Below, piece after piece: positions 27,615 through 37,127 of a DNA stretch of 64,000 nt. How positions within the stretch are numbered: the first letter of the stretch is position 1; every line of letters starts with the position of its first letter. The notes beneath the pieces were generated by a model. That model was not told where the DNA came from. It saw nothing but the letters and a program-made list of their open reading frames with translations, and searched no databases. Origin of the DNA: JAYQKL01 sp965243245 (lineage in GTDB: Bacteria > Pseudomonadota > Alphaproteobacteria > RS24). The position numbers and the translations under genes were made by a program. Where the stretch lies: NCBI GenBank assembly GCA_965243245.1, contig OZ251536.1, positions 806,001 to 870,000 of the forward strand, written 5' to 3'.

Positions 27615-29126
27615 ATGCTTGAAAAATATACGCGCCATGTACGACATGTACGACATGTGCGACATGTGCGACATGTGCGACATGTGCGACATGTGCGACA
27701 TGTGCGACATGTGCGACATGTGCGACATGTGCGCCTCCATGCCAAACATATAGCTCTTATTGCCTTTTTAGGCGTGGCGGGCTTCGTCAGTCTTCAGCTT
27801 TTGTCCGTCTCTAAAGCATCATTTAACCTGCCGCAAATTACCCCCAAATGGGACATCGACAGGCTCGATAATGGGATGGAAATATTTGTCCTAACCAACC
27901 AACGCGCACCGATTGTAACCCACATGGTTTGGTATAAAGTCGGCTCAGCTGATGAACCAGAGGGCAAGTCAGGCATTGCCCATTATTTTGAACACCTCAT
28001 GTTCAAAGGAACGCCGTCTATACCACCCGGCGAGTTTTCCAAAAAAATTGCCGCCATGGGCGGACAAGATAATGCTTTTACGTCCTATGACTTTACAGCT
28101 TACTATCAGCGCATTGCGACAGATAGGCTTGGCACTGTTATGGCAATGGAAGCTGATAGGATGCGTAATCTTGTGCTTGATGAGCGTGTGATTGACGCTG
28201 AACGTGATGTTGTTTTAGAAGAACGCTCTGTTCGCACAGACACCAACCCTGCGGCTTTGCTTGATGAAGCGATGCGCCAGAAACTTTATGGCACGCACCC
28301 TTATGGCGTGCCGGTGATCGGTTGGCGGCATGAAATTGAAGCCTTGTCATTAAGTGATGCGCTGGCTTTTTACAAACGGTTTTATGCGCCCGATAATGCT
28401 ATTTTGGTGGTTGTTGGTGACACAAATATGCAAGAGGTTCGCCGTCTTAGCGCACTTCATTATGGGCCGCTTAAACCGCAACACCGCCCCCGTGCAGCGC
28501 GCCCTGCTATCAAGCCATTAAAGAGTGCCCAAAGGCTCGAACGCTTTGATGAACGCACCCACCAAACCAAATGGTCAAGATATTACCAATTGTTTTTGCC
28601 CGCCCAAAGCCCCCAGAGGCAAAAAGACATTGCCGCACTTGACGTTATGATGAATATTTTAAGTAGCGGCACACTTGGCAAACTGTATGAAGAGCTTGTT
28701 GAAGTGAACCATCTTGCCACACAAGTAAGTGCCTATGCTGTTACAGAAGGCATTAATGATGGTTATATAAGCCTGCGCACCACCCCGCATAATGACACAG
28801 AGATTACTCAATTGGAGCAAATTATAACAAAAACCTTACGTCAATTTGAAACCGAACCCGTTACCCCTAAAGAACTCCAGCGCGCCAAAGCCGAACTTCT
28901 TTCAGATTATCTTTACAGCCAAGACCAGCAGTTGCTAATGGCGCGTATTTTTGGCACCGCCCTCTCATATGGTCAATCGCCAGAATATGTCGCCAAGTGG
29001 ATTTCCAATATCGAGGCTGTCACCGCCGAGAATATTAGGCGAGTCGCAAGGCTTTATTTTAACGAAAAAATGAGCGTAACCGGACTTTTACGACCAAAGC
29101 AGACACAATCGGAGGCAACCAAATGA
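27615..29126 (+). CDS. M16 (pitrilysin-type) zinc peptidase, catalytic subunit
   Basis: 503 aa. The inverted zinc motif HYFEH (H123, E126, H127) and the downstream Glu in AERDVVLEERS are intact, followed by the second M16 domain. A hydrophobic segment (IALIAFLGVAGFVSLQLL, about 46-63) would be a signal peptide or anchor. The n-region before it is extraordinary: 11 Arg-His-Val units from a 9-bp tandem repeat. In-frame GTG codons occur in most units, so initiation could also happen inside the repeat. The stop overlaps the next gene by four bases; that gene encodes the noncatalytic partner. Confidence 0.92.
   Translation: MLEKYTRHVRHVRHVRHVRHVRHVRHVRHVRHVRHVRHVRLHAKHIALIAFLGVAGFVSLQLLSVSKASFNLPQITPKWDIDRLDNGMEIFVLTNQRAPIVTHMVWYKVGSADEPEGKSGIAHYFEHLMFKGTPSIPPGEFSKKIAAMGGQDNAFTSYDFTAYYQRIATDRLGTVMAMEADRMRNLVLDERVIDAERDVVLEERSVRTDTNPAALLDEAMRQKLYGTHPYGVPVIGWRHEIEALSLSDALAFYKRFYAPDNAILVVVGDTNMQEVRRLSALHYGPLKPQHRPRAARPAIKPLKSAQRLERFDERTHQTKWSRYYQLFLPAQSPQRQKDIAALDVMMNILSSGTLGKLYEELVEVNHLATQVSAYAVTEGINDGYISLRTTPHNDTEITQLEQIITKTLRQFETEPVTPKELQRAKAELLSDYLYSQDQQLLMARIFGTALSYGQSPEYVAKWISNIEAVTAENIRRVARLYFNEKMSVTGLLRPKQTQSEATK
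27633..27731 (+). repeat. 9-bp tandem repeat encoding (Arg-His-Val)11
   Basis: Eleven uninterrupted 9-bp units of CGACATGTG (the first two end GTA, and the first begins CGC). They lie in frame near the 5' end of the M16 peptidase gene. Each holds the palindrome ACATGT. The array is contiguous, without spacers, so it is not CRISPR. Confidence 0.95.
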
Positions 29127-30445
29127 AGCGCACCTTATGCCAAATTATATTTGCGGCGGCGGCGGTGATTATCCTTATGGCGCCGGCTGGTGCGGTCAAA
29201 CTTAATATTCAAGAACTCACCGCCTCGAACGGCATAAAATTCTGGTTTGTAGAAGATAAAACACTCCCTATCGTCAATTTAAAAATGGCCTGGCGCGGCG
29301 GTGCCGCAACAGAAAATCCAGCTGAGAATGGTCTTACGCAATTAATGGTAAGCTTGCTTGATGAGGGTGCAGGTGATTTAACGGCCCATGACTTCAAGGC
29401 AAGGTTGACAAACCGAGGCATCCGCCTCAGCTTCGGTGCGGGTGCGGACACAATCTACGGCGCAATGAAATTCATTTTGAGCGAAAAAGACGAAGCCTTA
29501 TATTTGTTAAAACAAGCCCTGCAGAACCCAAATTTCAAGCCAGAAGCATTAGAGCGCATGCGCACCACTTTGATAAATAATCGGCGCAGTGCAATTGGAA
29601 GCCCGCGTGTCATCAATGGCGAAAACTGGTGGCAATTGGCGTTTGGCGAACACCCCTATGCGCGTCCTTCATCGGGTACACTTACGACTTTGGGGAAATT
29701 CAACAGACAAGATGTCGTCAATCGTTATCATGCCCATATTGCCCGCGATAATCTTGTCTTGGCAATTATCGGGCATCTGAGTGCCAAAGAAGCCATAGAC
29801 GCCGTTGAGCGTGTGTTTACGAACCTGCCCGAAAAAGCAAGATTAAACCCCATACAAGACATCGCCATGATACAGGCGGGACAAATAAGCTATATAAATT
29901 ACCCGACCCCACAAAGTGAAATTCTTTATGGCTTGGCGGGTATCGGCTATGATGAGCCCAATTTTTTTGCGGCCTATGTGATGAATTATATTCTTGGAGG
30001 GGGTGGGTTTGCGGCGCGTTTAATGGAAGAAATAAGAGAAAAAAGAGGGCTCGCCTATGGGGCTTATAGCTATTTCAGCAATTACCAGCATACGCATTTG
30101 TGGATGGGGAATATTGCCACCGCTCACGAAAACACAAATCTCGTTCTTGACCTGCTGAAACAGGAAATGCAAAGAATGAAAAAAACAGCGGTCAGTGAAC
30201 AAGAGTTAGAAAATGCCAAATCTTATTTGACGGGCTCTTATTTTTTACGCTTTGATAGCGGCGATAAAATTGTCAGTCAATTACTGAACTTGCAATTAAT
30301 AGGGTTTGACAAAAACTATATAACAACCCGTAATGAAAAAATTGAAAAAGTCACCGCAAAGCAAATTCAAGCCATTGCACAACGCATATTAACTGATGAC
30401 AAATTAGTGGTGAGTATTATCACAAATCAACCCCCTCATGAATAA
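29123..30445 (+). CDS. M16 peptidase-like noncatalytic partner subunit
   Basis: 440-aa periplasmic protein with a signal peptide (CQIIFAAAAVIILMAPAGA). The HxxEH position is replaced (NGLTQLM), so it lacks zinc ligands. It keeps the C-terminal substrate-contact motif EKRGLAYGAYSY with the Arg/Tyr pair. This matches heterodimeric bacterial M16B peptidases in which one subunit holds zinc and the other the R/Y pair. The four-base overlap with the catalytic gene supports a heterodimer. Confidence 0.92.
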   Translation: MKRTLCQIIFAAAAVIILMAPAGAVKLNIQELTASNGIKFWFVEDKTLPIVNLKMAWRGGAATENPAENGLTQLMVSLLDEGAGDLTAHDFKARLTNRGIRLSFGAGADTIYGAMKFILSEKDEALYLLKQALQNPNFKPEALERMRTTLINNRRSAIGSPRVINGENWWQLAFGEHPYARPSSGTLTTLGKFNRQDVVNRYHAHIARDNLVLAIIGHLSAKEAIDAVERVFTNLPEKARLNPIQDIAMIQAGQISYINYPTPQSEILYGLAGIGYDEPNFFAAYVMNYILGGGGFAARLMEEIREKRGLAYGAYSYFSNYQHTHLWMGNIATAHENTNLVLDLLKQEMQRMKKTAVSEQELENAKSYLTGSYFLRFDSGDKIVSQLLNLQLIGFDKNYITTRNEKIEKVTAKQIQAIAQRILTDDKLVVSIITNQPPHE

Positions 30446-30458
30446 ATGAAACAAGATA

Positions 30459-31301
30459 ATGTTATTTCTGCCTCTTAAAGATGAAAACCCAACCCAAAAA
30501 AAGCCCTATTTTACATGGGCAATTATTGCTTTATGTGCGGCGGTGTTTTTTTGGCAACTGAGTTTGCCAAATGGCGCACGCGAAGCAATTTTAGCTTATG
30601 GCGTAACGCCCTCAGCTTTGCTTGGCGGAGAAAGCTTGCCGCCTGAACTAGAACGCATTCCCGCCTTTATGACAATTTTCACCTCTATGTTTATGCATGG
30701 CGGCATCATGCATTTTGCTGGCAACATGCTCTATTTCTGGGTTTTCGGAGATAATATCGAAGACGCTATAGGTTCAAAATTTCGCTATCTCTCGCTTTAT
30801 CTTATTTGCGGCATAGTGGCAGCCTTAGCCCAAGCCCTCGTCAACCCACAATCCGATATCCCCATGATCGGTGCCTCTGGCGCCATTGCCGGAATGCTAG
30901 GCGCTTATTTAGTCCTCTATCCACGTGCCAATATTTTATGCTTTGTCTGGGTTTTCATCTGGTATATACCCGCTTTTCTTGTCTTGTCAGTCTGGCTTGG
31001 CTTGCAGTTTCTTAATCTTGGACAGACCGGCTCAGGAGTGGCTTATGTCGCCCATATTGGCGGCTTTGTCGCCGGTATGGTGCTCATACCTTTTTTCAAA
31101 AAACCCCATATCAGCCTCTTTGCACCCGCCAATAACAAGCCCTTCAAAGTTGTCAGAATTCACACCGCAAAATCTCATATCCCAAGCATGGTGCGTAAAA
31201 AAATACCCAAAAAAATGTCATGGCGAGACCCAAATACAAAATGGCAAACTCAAAAAACAATAAATAAACCTTCAAATAAAAAACACCCATGGGCTGATTA
31301 A
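30459..31301 (+). CDS. Rhomboid-family intramembrane serine protease
   Basis: 280 aa with six or more transmembrane helices. The catalytic Ser is in GASG (Ser140) and the His in YVAHIGG (His199). HGGIMHFAGNMLYFWVFGDN matches the conserved L1/TM2 region. The C-terminal 60 residues are Lys-rich and cytoplasmic. It follows the M16 pair by 13 bases, so the three proteases may be coexpressed. Substrates are not predictable. Confidence 0.9.
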   Translation: MLFLPLKDENPTQKKPYFTWAIIALCAAVFFWQLSLPNGAREAILAYGVTPSALLGGESLPPELERIPAFMTIFTSMFMHGGIMHFAGNMLYFWVFGDNIEDAIGSKFRYLSLYLICGIVAALAQALVNPQSDIPMIGASGAIAGMLGAYLVLYPRANILCFVWVFIWYIPAFLVLSVWLGLQFLNLGQTGSGVAYVAHIGGFVAGMVLIPFFKKPHISLFAPANNKPFKVVRIHTAKSHIPSMVRKKIPKKMSWRDPNTKWQTQKTINKPSNKKHPWAD

Positions 31302-31375
31302 TACATCCATTTCATTTCCAGATATTGCCATTGCTGGAGTTTTCTTCTAATCTGTAACTTAGTTTAATCATAAAG

Positions 31376-33676
31376 TTGTGTTTCATGCGTTTGTTTCAAA
31401 TTCGACAATTACTCCGTTTCAACAAAGCGACACCTATTGTTTTACCCGCCATTTTTTTACTGTTCAGCGTCTATTTCCTACTGAGCCGTCCGCCGCTGAT
31501 TGAAAATTTACAAAACCGTGTCTTTGACCAATATAATCGTTGGAAACCGCGCAAAGTCTCTGACAGTCCGGTTGTGTTTGTCGATATTGATGAAGCCAGC
31601 TTGCAAAAACTAGGACAGTTCCCATGGCCGCGTAGTATATTCGGTGAGTTGATTGTTTCTGCCACAAAAAATGGGGCGGCAGCGATTGCGCTTGATGTAC
31701 TTTTCCCAGAGGCAGACCGTAGCGCGCCAAAATCAATCCTTCCTGTTTGGGAGGGATTGCGGGCAAATTTAAGCAATGAAGCTTGGGCGAAACTTTCAGA
31801 CACTTTGGCGAAAAATATTGAAAATCCAGATAAGCGATTTGCTAAAGTTCTATCAACCACGCCGACTGTAATTGCGATTATGCTTCATCAGCAAGGTCAT
31901 AGCCTGCCCCAACCTAAGGTTGGTTTTGCGATTCGTAAGTCTTCTGCCTCAGCAAAAAATAATGCGGCAAATCCTGTTTCACTGGTGCCCAGCCGTAGCG
32001 CGGCGATTTACAATATAAATACCATTCAAGATGCCGCCCTTGGACAGGGCACAATCAATGCCCTGCTTGACCGCGATGGCATCATTCGGCGCGCGCCTTT
32101 ATTGCTGCGCGGCGAGGATACAATTTACCCCAGTCTCGGTATTGAGGCTCTGCGCATTGCCCAAGGCGCACAGTCAATAATCCTCAAAGCCTCAGATGTG
32201 CGCGGCGAAGCAAGTTATACATCAGGACTTGGTCTATCGCGCATGAAAGTCGGAAGCTTTATTATCCCCCTAGAAGCCGATGGTTCTATGCGGCTTTATT
32301 ATGCGCCCTCAAATAGTGTCGACACGATACCGGCTTGGGAATTACTCGCGCCAGATTTTAACCCCAAGCGCATGAGCGGACGCATTGCTTTTGTTGGTAC
32401 GTCTGCGGCGGGCTTGAAAAATTTAAAATCAACCCCGCTCGATCCAGTAACCTCTGGTGTGCAGGTGCATATTCAAGCCATCCAGCAAATTATTGACGGT
32501 ATTTATCTACGCCGTCCGCTTTGGCTACAAACAGTTGAGCCTTTAAGTACGCTAATATTTGGTTTTTTGCTGATCATACTTGTCGCCCGCTTTGGTGTGG
32601 TCTTAGCCAGTACAGTTATGGCTGTGGGGATAGGCAGTCTTTTATATGGTTCATGGTGGGCCTTTAGCCACTATCTTCATTTGCTTGACCCTGTTTTGCC
32701 TGCTCTGGCCATTAGCGGAAGCTTTTTGATGGCGGGGTTTTTGAATTATCTTGGAACTGAAAGCGAGCGGCAAAAAGTCAGATTAGCTTTTGGCCAGTAT
32801 CTTTCGCCTGAACTGGTTGAACGCATCGCCCAAGAGCCAACCGCCCTTCAGCTTGGCGGCGAAGTGAAACCAATCACGGTTATGTTTTCTGATATTCGTG
32901 GTTTCACGCAGATCTCGGAGCAATTTAAGCATCACCCGCATTTATTGACCCATATTATTAATCGTTTTTTGACTGATCTGTCTCAATCTATTCAGGATAA
33001 GTTTGGAACCATTGACAAATATATAGGTGATTGCATCATGGCATTCTGGAATGCCCCGACAGAGCTGGAAAACCATGCACGCTATGCCTGTCTTGCTGCT
33101 CTGGAAATGCAAGCCAGCCTATCGCGTCTCAATGCAAAGCTTAAACAGGACCCAAAATTAAAAGGCATGTGGGATAGCCAATTGAATATCGGTATCGGAT
33201 TAAACACAGGCTCTTGTCTTGTGGGCAATATTGGTTCCGCCCAGCGTTTCAATTACTCAGCCATGGGTGACACCGTCAATATTGCCTCTCGTCTTGAAGG
33301 GCAAACCAAAAATTACGGCGCCGCTATTCTGGTTGGCTCACAAACAAAATCCGAAGCCAATGGTTTAGCATTCCTAGAAATAGATCTAATTTTCCTAAAA
33401 GGGAAAGAAAAAGCTGAACATATTTATGCCCTGATGGGAGATGAAGAATACGCTTTGGCACACACATTCAAACATATTCAAAAGCTGCACCAAGCCATGC
33501 TGGACGCTTATCGCTTGCGCCAATGGGAAAAAGCGCAAAAAAACATTGACGAATTAGAAAAGCTCTGCCCTCAACTCATAGATTGTTATGGCTTGTACCG
33601 TGAGCGAATTACCCAATTCATAAACCACCCGCCCGACGAAAATTGGAACGGCATTTACAGAGTATTTGAAAAATAG
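31376..33676 (+). CDS. CHASE2-domain class III adenylate/guanylate cyclase
   Basis: 766-aa membrane receptor cyclase. It has an N-terminal transmembrane helix (about 20-38) and an extracytoplasmic CHASE2 sensor (about 40-370, with FVDIDEASLQKLGQFPWPRS and FVGTSAAGL). Two or three transmembrane helices follow (about 385-460), then the catalytic domain (about 500-690). The metal-binding Asp residues are at 506 (MFSDIRGFT) and 552 (YIGDCIMAFW), and the transition-state segment GDTVNIASRLEG is present. It should make cAMP, or less likely cGMP, in response to an external cue. The metallo-hydrolase gene begins six bases after its stop. Confidence 0.92.
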   Translation: MCFMRLFQIRQLLRFNKATPIVLPAIFLLFSVYFLLSRPPLIENLQNRVFDQYNRWKPRKVSDSPVVFVDIDEASLQKLGQFPWPRSIFGELIVSATKNGAAAIALDVLFPEADRSAPKSILPVWEGLRANLSNEAWAKLSDTLAKNIENPDKRFAKVLSTTPTVIAIMLHQQGHSLPQPKVGFAIRKSSASAKNNAANPVSLVPSRSAAIYNINTIQDAALGQGTINALLDRDGIIRRAPLLLRGEDTIYPSLGIEALRIAQGAQSIILKASDVRGEASYTSGLGLSRMKVGSFIIPLEADGSMRLYYAPSNSVDTIPAWELLAPDFNPKRMSGRIAFVGTSAAGLKNLKSTPLDPVTSGVQVHIQAIQQIIDGIYLRRPLWLQTVEPLSTLIFGFLLIILVARFGVVLASTVMAVGIGSLLYGSWWAFSHYLHLLDPVLPALAISGSFLMAGFLNYLGTESERQKVRLAFGQYLSPELVERIAQEPTALQLGGEVKPITVMFSDIRGFTQISEQFKHHPHLLTHIINRFLTDLSQSIQDKFGTIDKYIGDCIMAFWNAPTELENHARYACLAALEMQASLSRLNAKLKQDPKLKGMWDSQLNIGIGLNTGSCLVGNIGSAQRFNYSAMGDTVNIASRLEGQTKNYGAAILVGSQTKSEANGLAFLEIDLIFLKGKEKAEHIYALMGDEEYALAHTFKHIQKLHQAMLDAYRLRQWEKAQKNIDELEKLCPQLIDCYGLYRERITQFINHPPDENWNGIYRVFEK

Positions 33677-33681
33677 GTCGC

Positions 33682-34524
33682 ATGGTCAAAATGAAAAATT
33701 CACATTATTTAAAATTTTGGGGAACCCGCGGTTCAATTCCGGTCAGTGGTTCTATGCATTCAAAATATGGCGGCAATTCCTCTTGTGTTGAGATCAGATA
33801 TGGAGCGCACTGTTTGGTAATAGATGGCGGCTCTGGTATGCGGTTTTTGGGCGATGCTCTGGTTCAGGAAGGCATTAAAGAAATTGATGTTTTTATCTCT
33901 CATTTCCATAATGATCATATATGCGGTATTCCTTTTTTTGCCCCTCTATTTGATGCTGAATCCAATATCCGTTTTCATGCCGTCAATAGTGAAGATGGAA
34001 TAAGCCTGAAACAGGTTTTGCAAACTTATATGTCGCCCCCCATATACCCAATGAGTATGAATATTTTTACAGCCAATGTCAGTTTTCATGAACTTGCTTC
34101 TGGTTGCGCCTTACAATTTGATAAAATAAAAGTCACAAACCACCCTATCCCACACCTTGGGGGATGCCATGCTTACCGCTTTGACACACAAGATGAGAGC
34201 ATTGTTTATGCAACAGACACTGAACATATACCGGGCAAAATTAATCAAAAACTTATCGATTTTGCCGCCAAAGCTGATTACCTCCTTTATGATTGCACTT
34301 ATGATGATGACACATTTGAAAAAACCATTGGCTATGGTCACTCGACTTGGCAAGAAGGCGTTCGATTGTGCCAAAAAGGGAATGTTGATAAACTCGCCAT
34401 CATGCATCATGCGCCCGAATTAACAGATGATATGTTGGATAAACGTGCTAAAAAGGCTGCGTCTATGTTTAAAAATGCTTTTGTTGCGGCGGACTTTCAG
34501 GAGATTCCACTTATCCATAATTGA
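33682..34524 (+). CDS. Metallo-beta-lactamase-fold hydrolase
   Basis: 280 aa. It begins with the FWGTRGSIPVSG signature of an RNase Z/PhnP-like branch, with YGGNSSCVE and the zinc motif HFHNDH (74-79); later metal-binding positions are TDTEH, DCTYDD and IMHHAPE. Members hydrolyse phosphodiester bonds in varied substrates. Its position six bases after an adenylate cyclase gene makes a cyclic nucleotide phosphodiesterase attractive, but that is inference. Confidence 0.82.
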   Translation: MVKMKNSHYLKFWGTRGSIPVSGSMHSKYGGNSSCVEIRYGAHCLVIDGGSGMRFLGDALVQEGIKEIDVFISHFHNDHICGIPFFAPLFDAESNIRFHAVNSEDGISLKQVLQTYMSPPIYPMSMNIFTANVSFHELASGCALQFDKIKVTNHPIPHLGGCHAYRFDTQDESIVYATDTEHIPGKINQKLIDFAAKADYLLYDCTYDDDTFEKTIGYGHSTWQEGVRLCQKGNVDKLAIMHHAPELTDDMLDKRAKKAASMFKNAFVAADFQEIPLIHN

Positions 34525-34586
34525 ATCTATTTAGAATTATATTAATTTACGCTATTATGAATACTTAAAGTTGGAAAATATCAGCC

Positions 34587-35312
34587 ATGCCATTTAATGA
34601 AATTAAAAAAAATATTTCTTATTTTATAGGCAATGACCTTGAATTTGTCATTGTTGCTGGTGTTGTGTTTATTTTGCTGGTTTTTCTGCTGATTTATCGC
34701 TCTGTTCGAAACAGCCATATCAAGCAATCCATTCGCAATGTCCCGCCCGCCATTCTCCATAGTGACGCGGTAGCTGAAAAAAAACCCCCCGAAGGACTAG
34801 CCGCCGTGATGACCTCCCTCTATGCACAAGAAAATGAAGAAAAAACCCGCAATACCACGCCCTTATCTATGGATGAAACAAATGAGGGGGGGCGCAATCT
34901 CACCGCGGCAAAACCAGCTGCGCAAGGCATCGATGAGGCTTTTAATCTTAAACAAACACCAGATATGAATCTGAATATTCCAAGGCTTGGCGAGAGTGAA
35001 CCTTTGGAAACAACTGAACCGATAACGCCGCCTCGTAAAAAGCGCAGTATTTTTTCCTTTGGCAGTAAAAAAGAAAAAGAAACTTCTGATATCATGCCCG
35101 TCTCTGACATTATGAATGAGATTGCGATAAATGTAACCGCCGAGCTTCCCAGTAATGCGCAATTGTCAGAAGAAGCGCGCCAAAACCAAAAACAAAACAC
35201 ACTACAAGAAATTGAACGCCAGATGAAAGCCTTACGTGAATTACATGATGCGGGATTGATTGCGAGCGAAATTTATCTGCATAAATCACGTGAACTCGCT
35301 GGCAAAGTTTAA
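34587..35312 (+). CDS. Single-pass membrane protein with SHOCT-like C-terminus
   Basis: 241 aa. One transmembrane helix (about 20-40, FVIVAGVVFILLVFLLIY) is followed by a long, low-complexity charged region (about 45-200). It ends in a short amphipathic motif, LRELHDAGLIASEIYLHKSR, which resembles a SHOCT domain. Its stop overlaps the start of the following prepilin gene (TTTAATG), suggesting a role with the pilus genes. I do not recognise a specific family. Confidence 0.6.
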   Translation: MPFNEIKKNISYFIGNDLEFVIVAGVVFILLVFLLIYRSVRNSHIKQSIRNVPPAILHSDAVAEKKPPEGLAAVMTSLYAQENEEKTRNTTPLSMDETNEGGRNLTAAKPAAQGIDEAFNLKQTPDMNLNIPRLGESEPLETTEPITPPRKKRSIFSFGSKKEKETSDIMPVSDIMNEIAINVTAELPSNAQLSEEARQNQKQNTLQEIERQMKALRELHDAGLIASEIYLHKSRELAGKV

Positions 35313-35902
35313 TGTTTAAAAAACCTGAGGCACAAGATGGATTTAGTCTTGTAGAAGTTCTGGCTCTTGTCGCATTGCTGGGGATTGTTACCAGCGCACT
35401 TTACACAATTATGAATAATATGGCCGCGCAAAGCGAACGCATGAGAGTGATGTCTGACCTGCTACGCCAGGGCGAACGTATTAAAAGTGAATTAACCATT
35501 TCAGCCCAGCGCACAGGTCATAAAAAAGAAATAAGTGCCGCCATGACACGCGCTCAGGCGATTAACTTTGTGTCTACAACCCATGTTCAATTATGCGCAG
35601 ATAATATTTCTGGCACCCGTCAGTTCACTGAATACAGGCTTTCAAATTTGATAAATGGTAAAGGGACACTCCAAAAACGCATCAGTTTTTCTAATTGCAC
35701 GACCGACACCGCTCAAATATGGGAGGATATTTCTCCTGCCATTTTAACGGCTCTTGAATTTTCAATGGACACAACAACGCCGCCAAGTTTAATTTTGGAA
35801 ACTAAATTCACCTTAGCCAAAAATGTACCCGCGACCAATGAAACCAAAACAATTACGCAACAATATTTAGTGCCGACATACGCGCTTGTCGGACTTGATT
35901 AG
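35312..35902 (+). CDS. Prepilin-like protein (minor pseudopilin)
   Basis: 196 aa. The type III signal is DGFSLVEV, with peptidase cleavage after Gly and Glu at +5, followed by a hydrophobic helix (LALVALLGIVTSALYTIM). The globular part has two Cys. It would be a minor pilin of the type IV pilus encoded around it, processed by the prepilin peptidase at 40.2-41.0 kb. Confidence 0.85.
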   Translation: MFKKPEAQDGFSLVEVLALVALLGIVTSALYTIMNNMAAQSERMRVMSDLLRQGERIKSELTISAQRTGHKKEISAAMTRAQAINFVSTTHVQLCADNISGTRQFTEYRLSNLINGKGTLQKRISFSNCTTDTAQIWEDISPAILTALEFSMDTTTPPSLILETKFTLAKNVPATNETKTITQQYLVPTYALVGLD

Positions 35903-35910
35903 GCGGCGAC

Positions 35911-36465
35911 ATGATGACGGGGAAAAATATAGATCTGGATGAAAATAAAACCGAGAACGGCTTTGCGATTTATCTTGTACTTGGTTTCATTGTCATCATT
36001 ACCTTGAACTTGACCACTCTTGGACAGCATTTAACGCAGCAGAATAAAATTCAATTCAAAGCTATTACGGCGCAAAAAACTCTTCACAAAGCCCATACAG
36101 CCCTGCAATTTGGATTGCTGGAAATGCGCGGGCAAGCCGCAGCGATTGCGGCTAACGAAACTGGCTATGCTTTACCCGCCGGCATATCTGGCAGTGATAT
36201 TGCCTCACACCGACAAATATGCCTCACCAATCATGGAAGCTATACAAGCTCAAATACGGGGGATTTTCTTGCCAGTGCTGTGCTTGAAGACCATGACATT
36301 AAAAGCAGATATTTCATCTATGACGCCTCTGGCGCGAGCCTTCCCCGTAAATTTGAGATCTATGGCTGTGCTATCAAAAATAACCAGACCCGCTTGGCCT
36401 ATGGCGTGTGGGTTTTTAGCGCGCCCAGCCAGAGCTTTAATTTAGTCAAAACAGAGTTATTTTAA
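35911..36465 (+). CDS. MshP/PilX-like minor pilus protein
   Basis: 184 aa. An N-terminal NGFAIYLVLGFIVIITLNLT resembles a type III signal without the canonical Glu5, as in MshP and PilX-like proteins. The remainder is a small globular domain with two Cys (RQICLTNHG, YGCAIK). It follows the upstream prepilin gene by eight bases and its end faces another prepilin gene. MshP is a similarity of layout rather than a proven homologue. Confidence 0.65.
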   Translation: MMTGKNIDLDENKTENGFAIYLVLGFIVIITLNLTTLGQHLTQQNKIQFKAITAQKTLHKAHTALQFGLLEMRGQAAAIAANETGYALPAGISGSDIASHRQICLTNHGSYTSSNTGDFLASAVLEDHDIKSRYFIYDASGASLPRKFEIYGCAIKNNQTRLAYGVWVFSAPSQSFNLVKTELF

Positions 36466-36467
36466 GC

Positions 36468-37127
36468 CTACCACGCCGCTATCAATTGACGGTGCCGCGT
36501 CATAGAAACACCCGTTCTATGGGTCACCGTCAAGCCCACACGATAGGTGCCAAATGAAACCGAATTTGAATTCACCACCAATCCAGATAAGGAACAGCCA
36601 TTGGTGTGAATAAGATTTAAATCTCCCGCACTGCCCGACACAGTATCAATATCGCAAAGATATTTGCCGCTATCAATTTGGAAAACATCGCCCGTACGCG
36701 GTAAAACAAATCCGGGCGCAGAACTTGTAATTCTCACAGTCCGCGTTAGCGCGTCATAACTTGCAATCTGATAAGTGGCTAAATCCCCCAAATCAATGAA
36801 CTCAAGCGTCACATCCGTTGCATTCGTTGTATCGACACCATTAACCGATAAAAAATCGCTCCAATGCGCCGGGGTCAATGAGGTCAAACTGCTCCCCGTA
36901 ACACCCCCCGCATGGCGCATATCAATATCATCCAATATGCCAGTAACAATTATCAGTAATTTTGCCCGCACACTGTTTTGCTCAAACACATTATTATTAG
37001 CCGCCATAAGAGAATAAATCCCAATAATGGCTGATGCCAATAGTGTCATCGCCACAATAATTTCAGTTAAAGAAAACCCGGCTTGCGATGATTTTAAACG
37101 CGCAGACACAATATTAACGCACCGCAT
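36468..37127 (-). CDS. Prepilin-like protein (MshD/MshO-type)
   Basis: 219 aa from the ATG at 37127. The type III signal AGFSLTEIIVAMTLLASAIIG is near residues 17-37, followed by a globular domain with two Cys in the latter half. The frame remains open upstream to 37208, but that would place the signal too far in, and those codons overlap the secretin gene. The preferred start overlaps the secretin end by 14 bases, implying coupling. Confidence 0.82.
   Translation of the reverse strand: MRCVNIVSARLKSSQAGFSLTEIIVAMTLLASAIIGIYSLMAANNNVFEQNSVRAKLLIIVTGILDDIDMRHAGGVTGSSLTSLTPAHWSDFLSVNGVDTTNATDVTLEFIDLGDLATYQIASYDALTRTVRITSSAPGFVLPRTGDVFQIDSGKYLCDIDTVSGSAGDLNLIHTNGCSLSGLVVNSNSVSFGTYRVGLTVTHRTGVSMTRHRQLIAAW

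Noticed and set aside
27633..27731. Possible CRISPR or regulatory palindrome array
   Set aside because: Nine-base contiguous units inside a peptidase gene keep the reading frame; this is a coding tandem repeat.
35911..36465. GspK-like pseudopilin
   Set aside because: Its length (184 aa) is far below GspK and no GspK-type domain is visible; an MshP/PilX-like role fits better.
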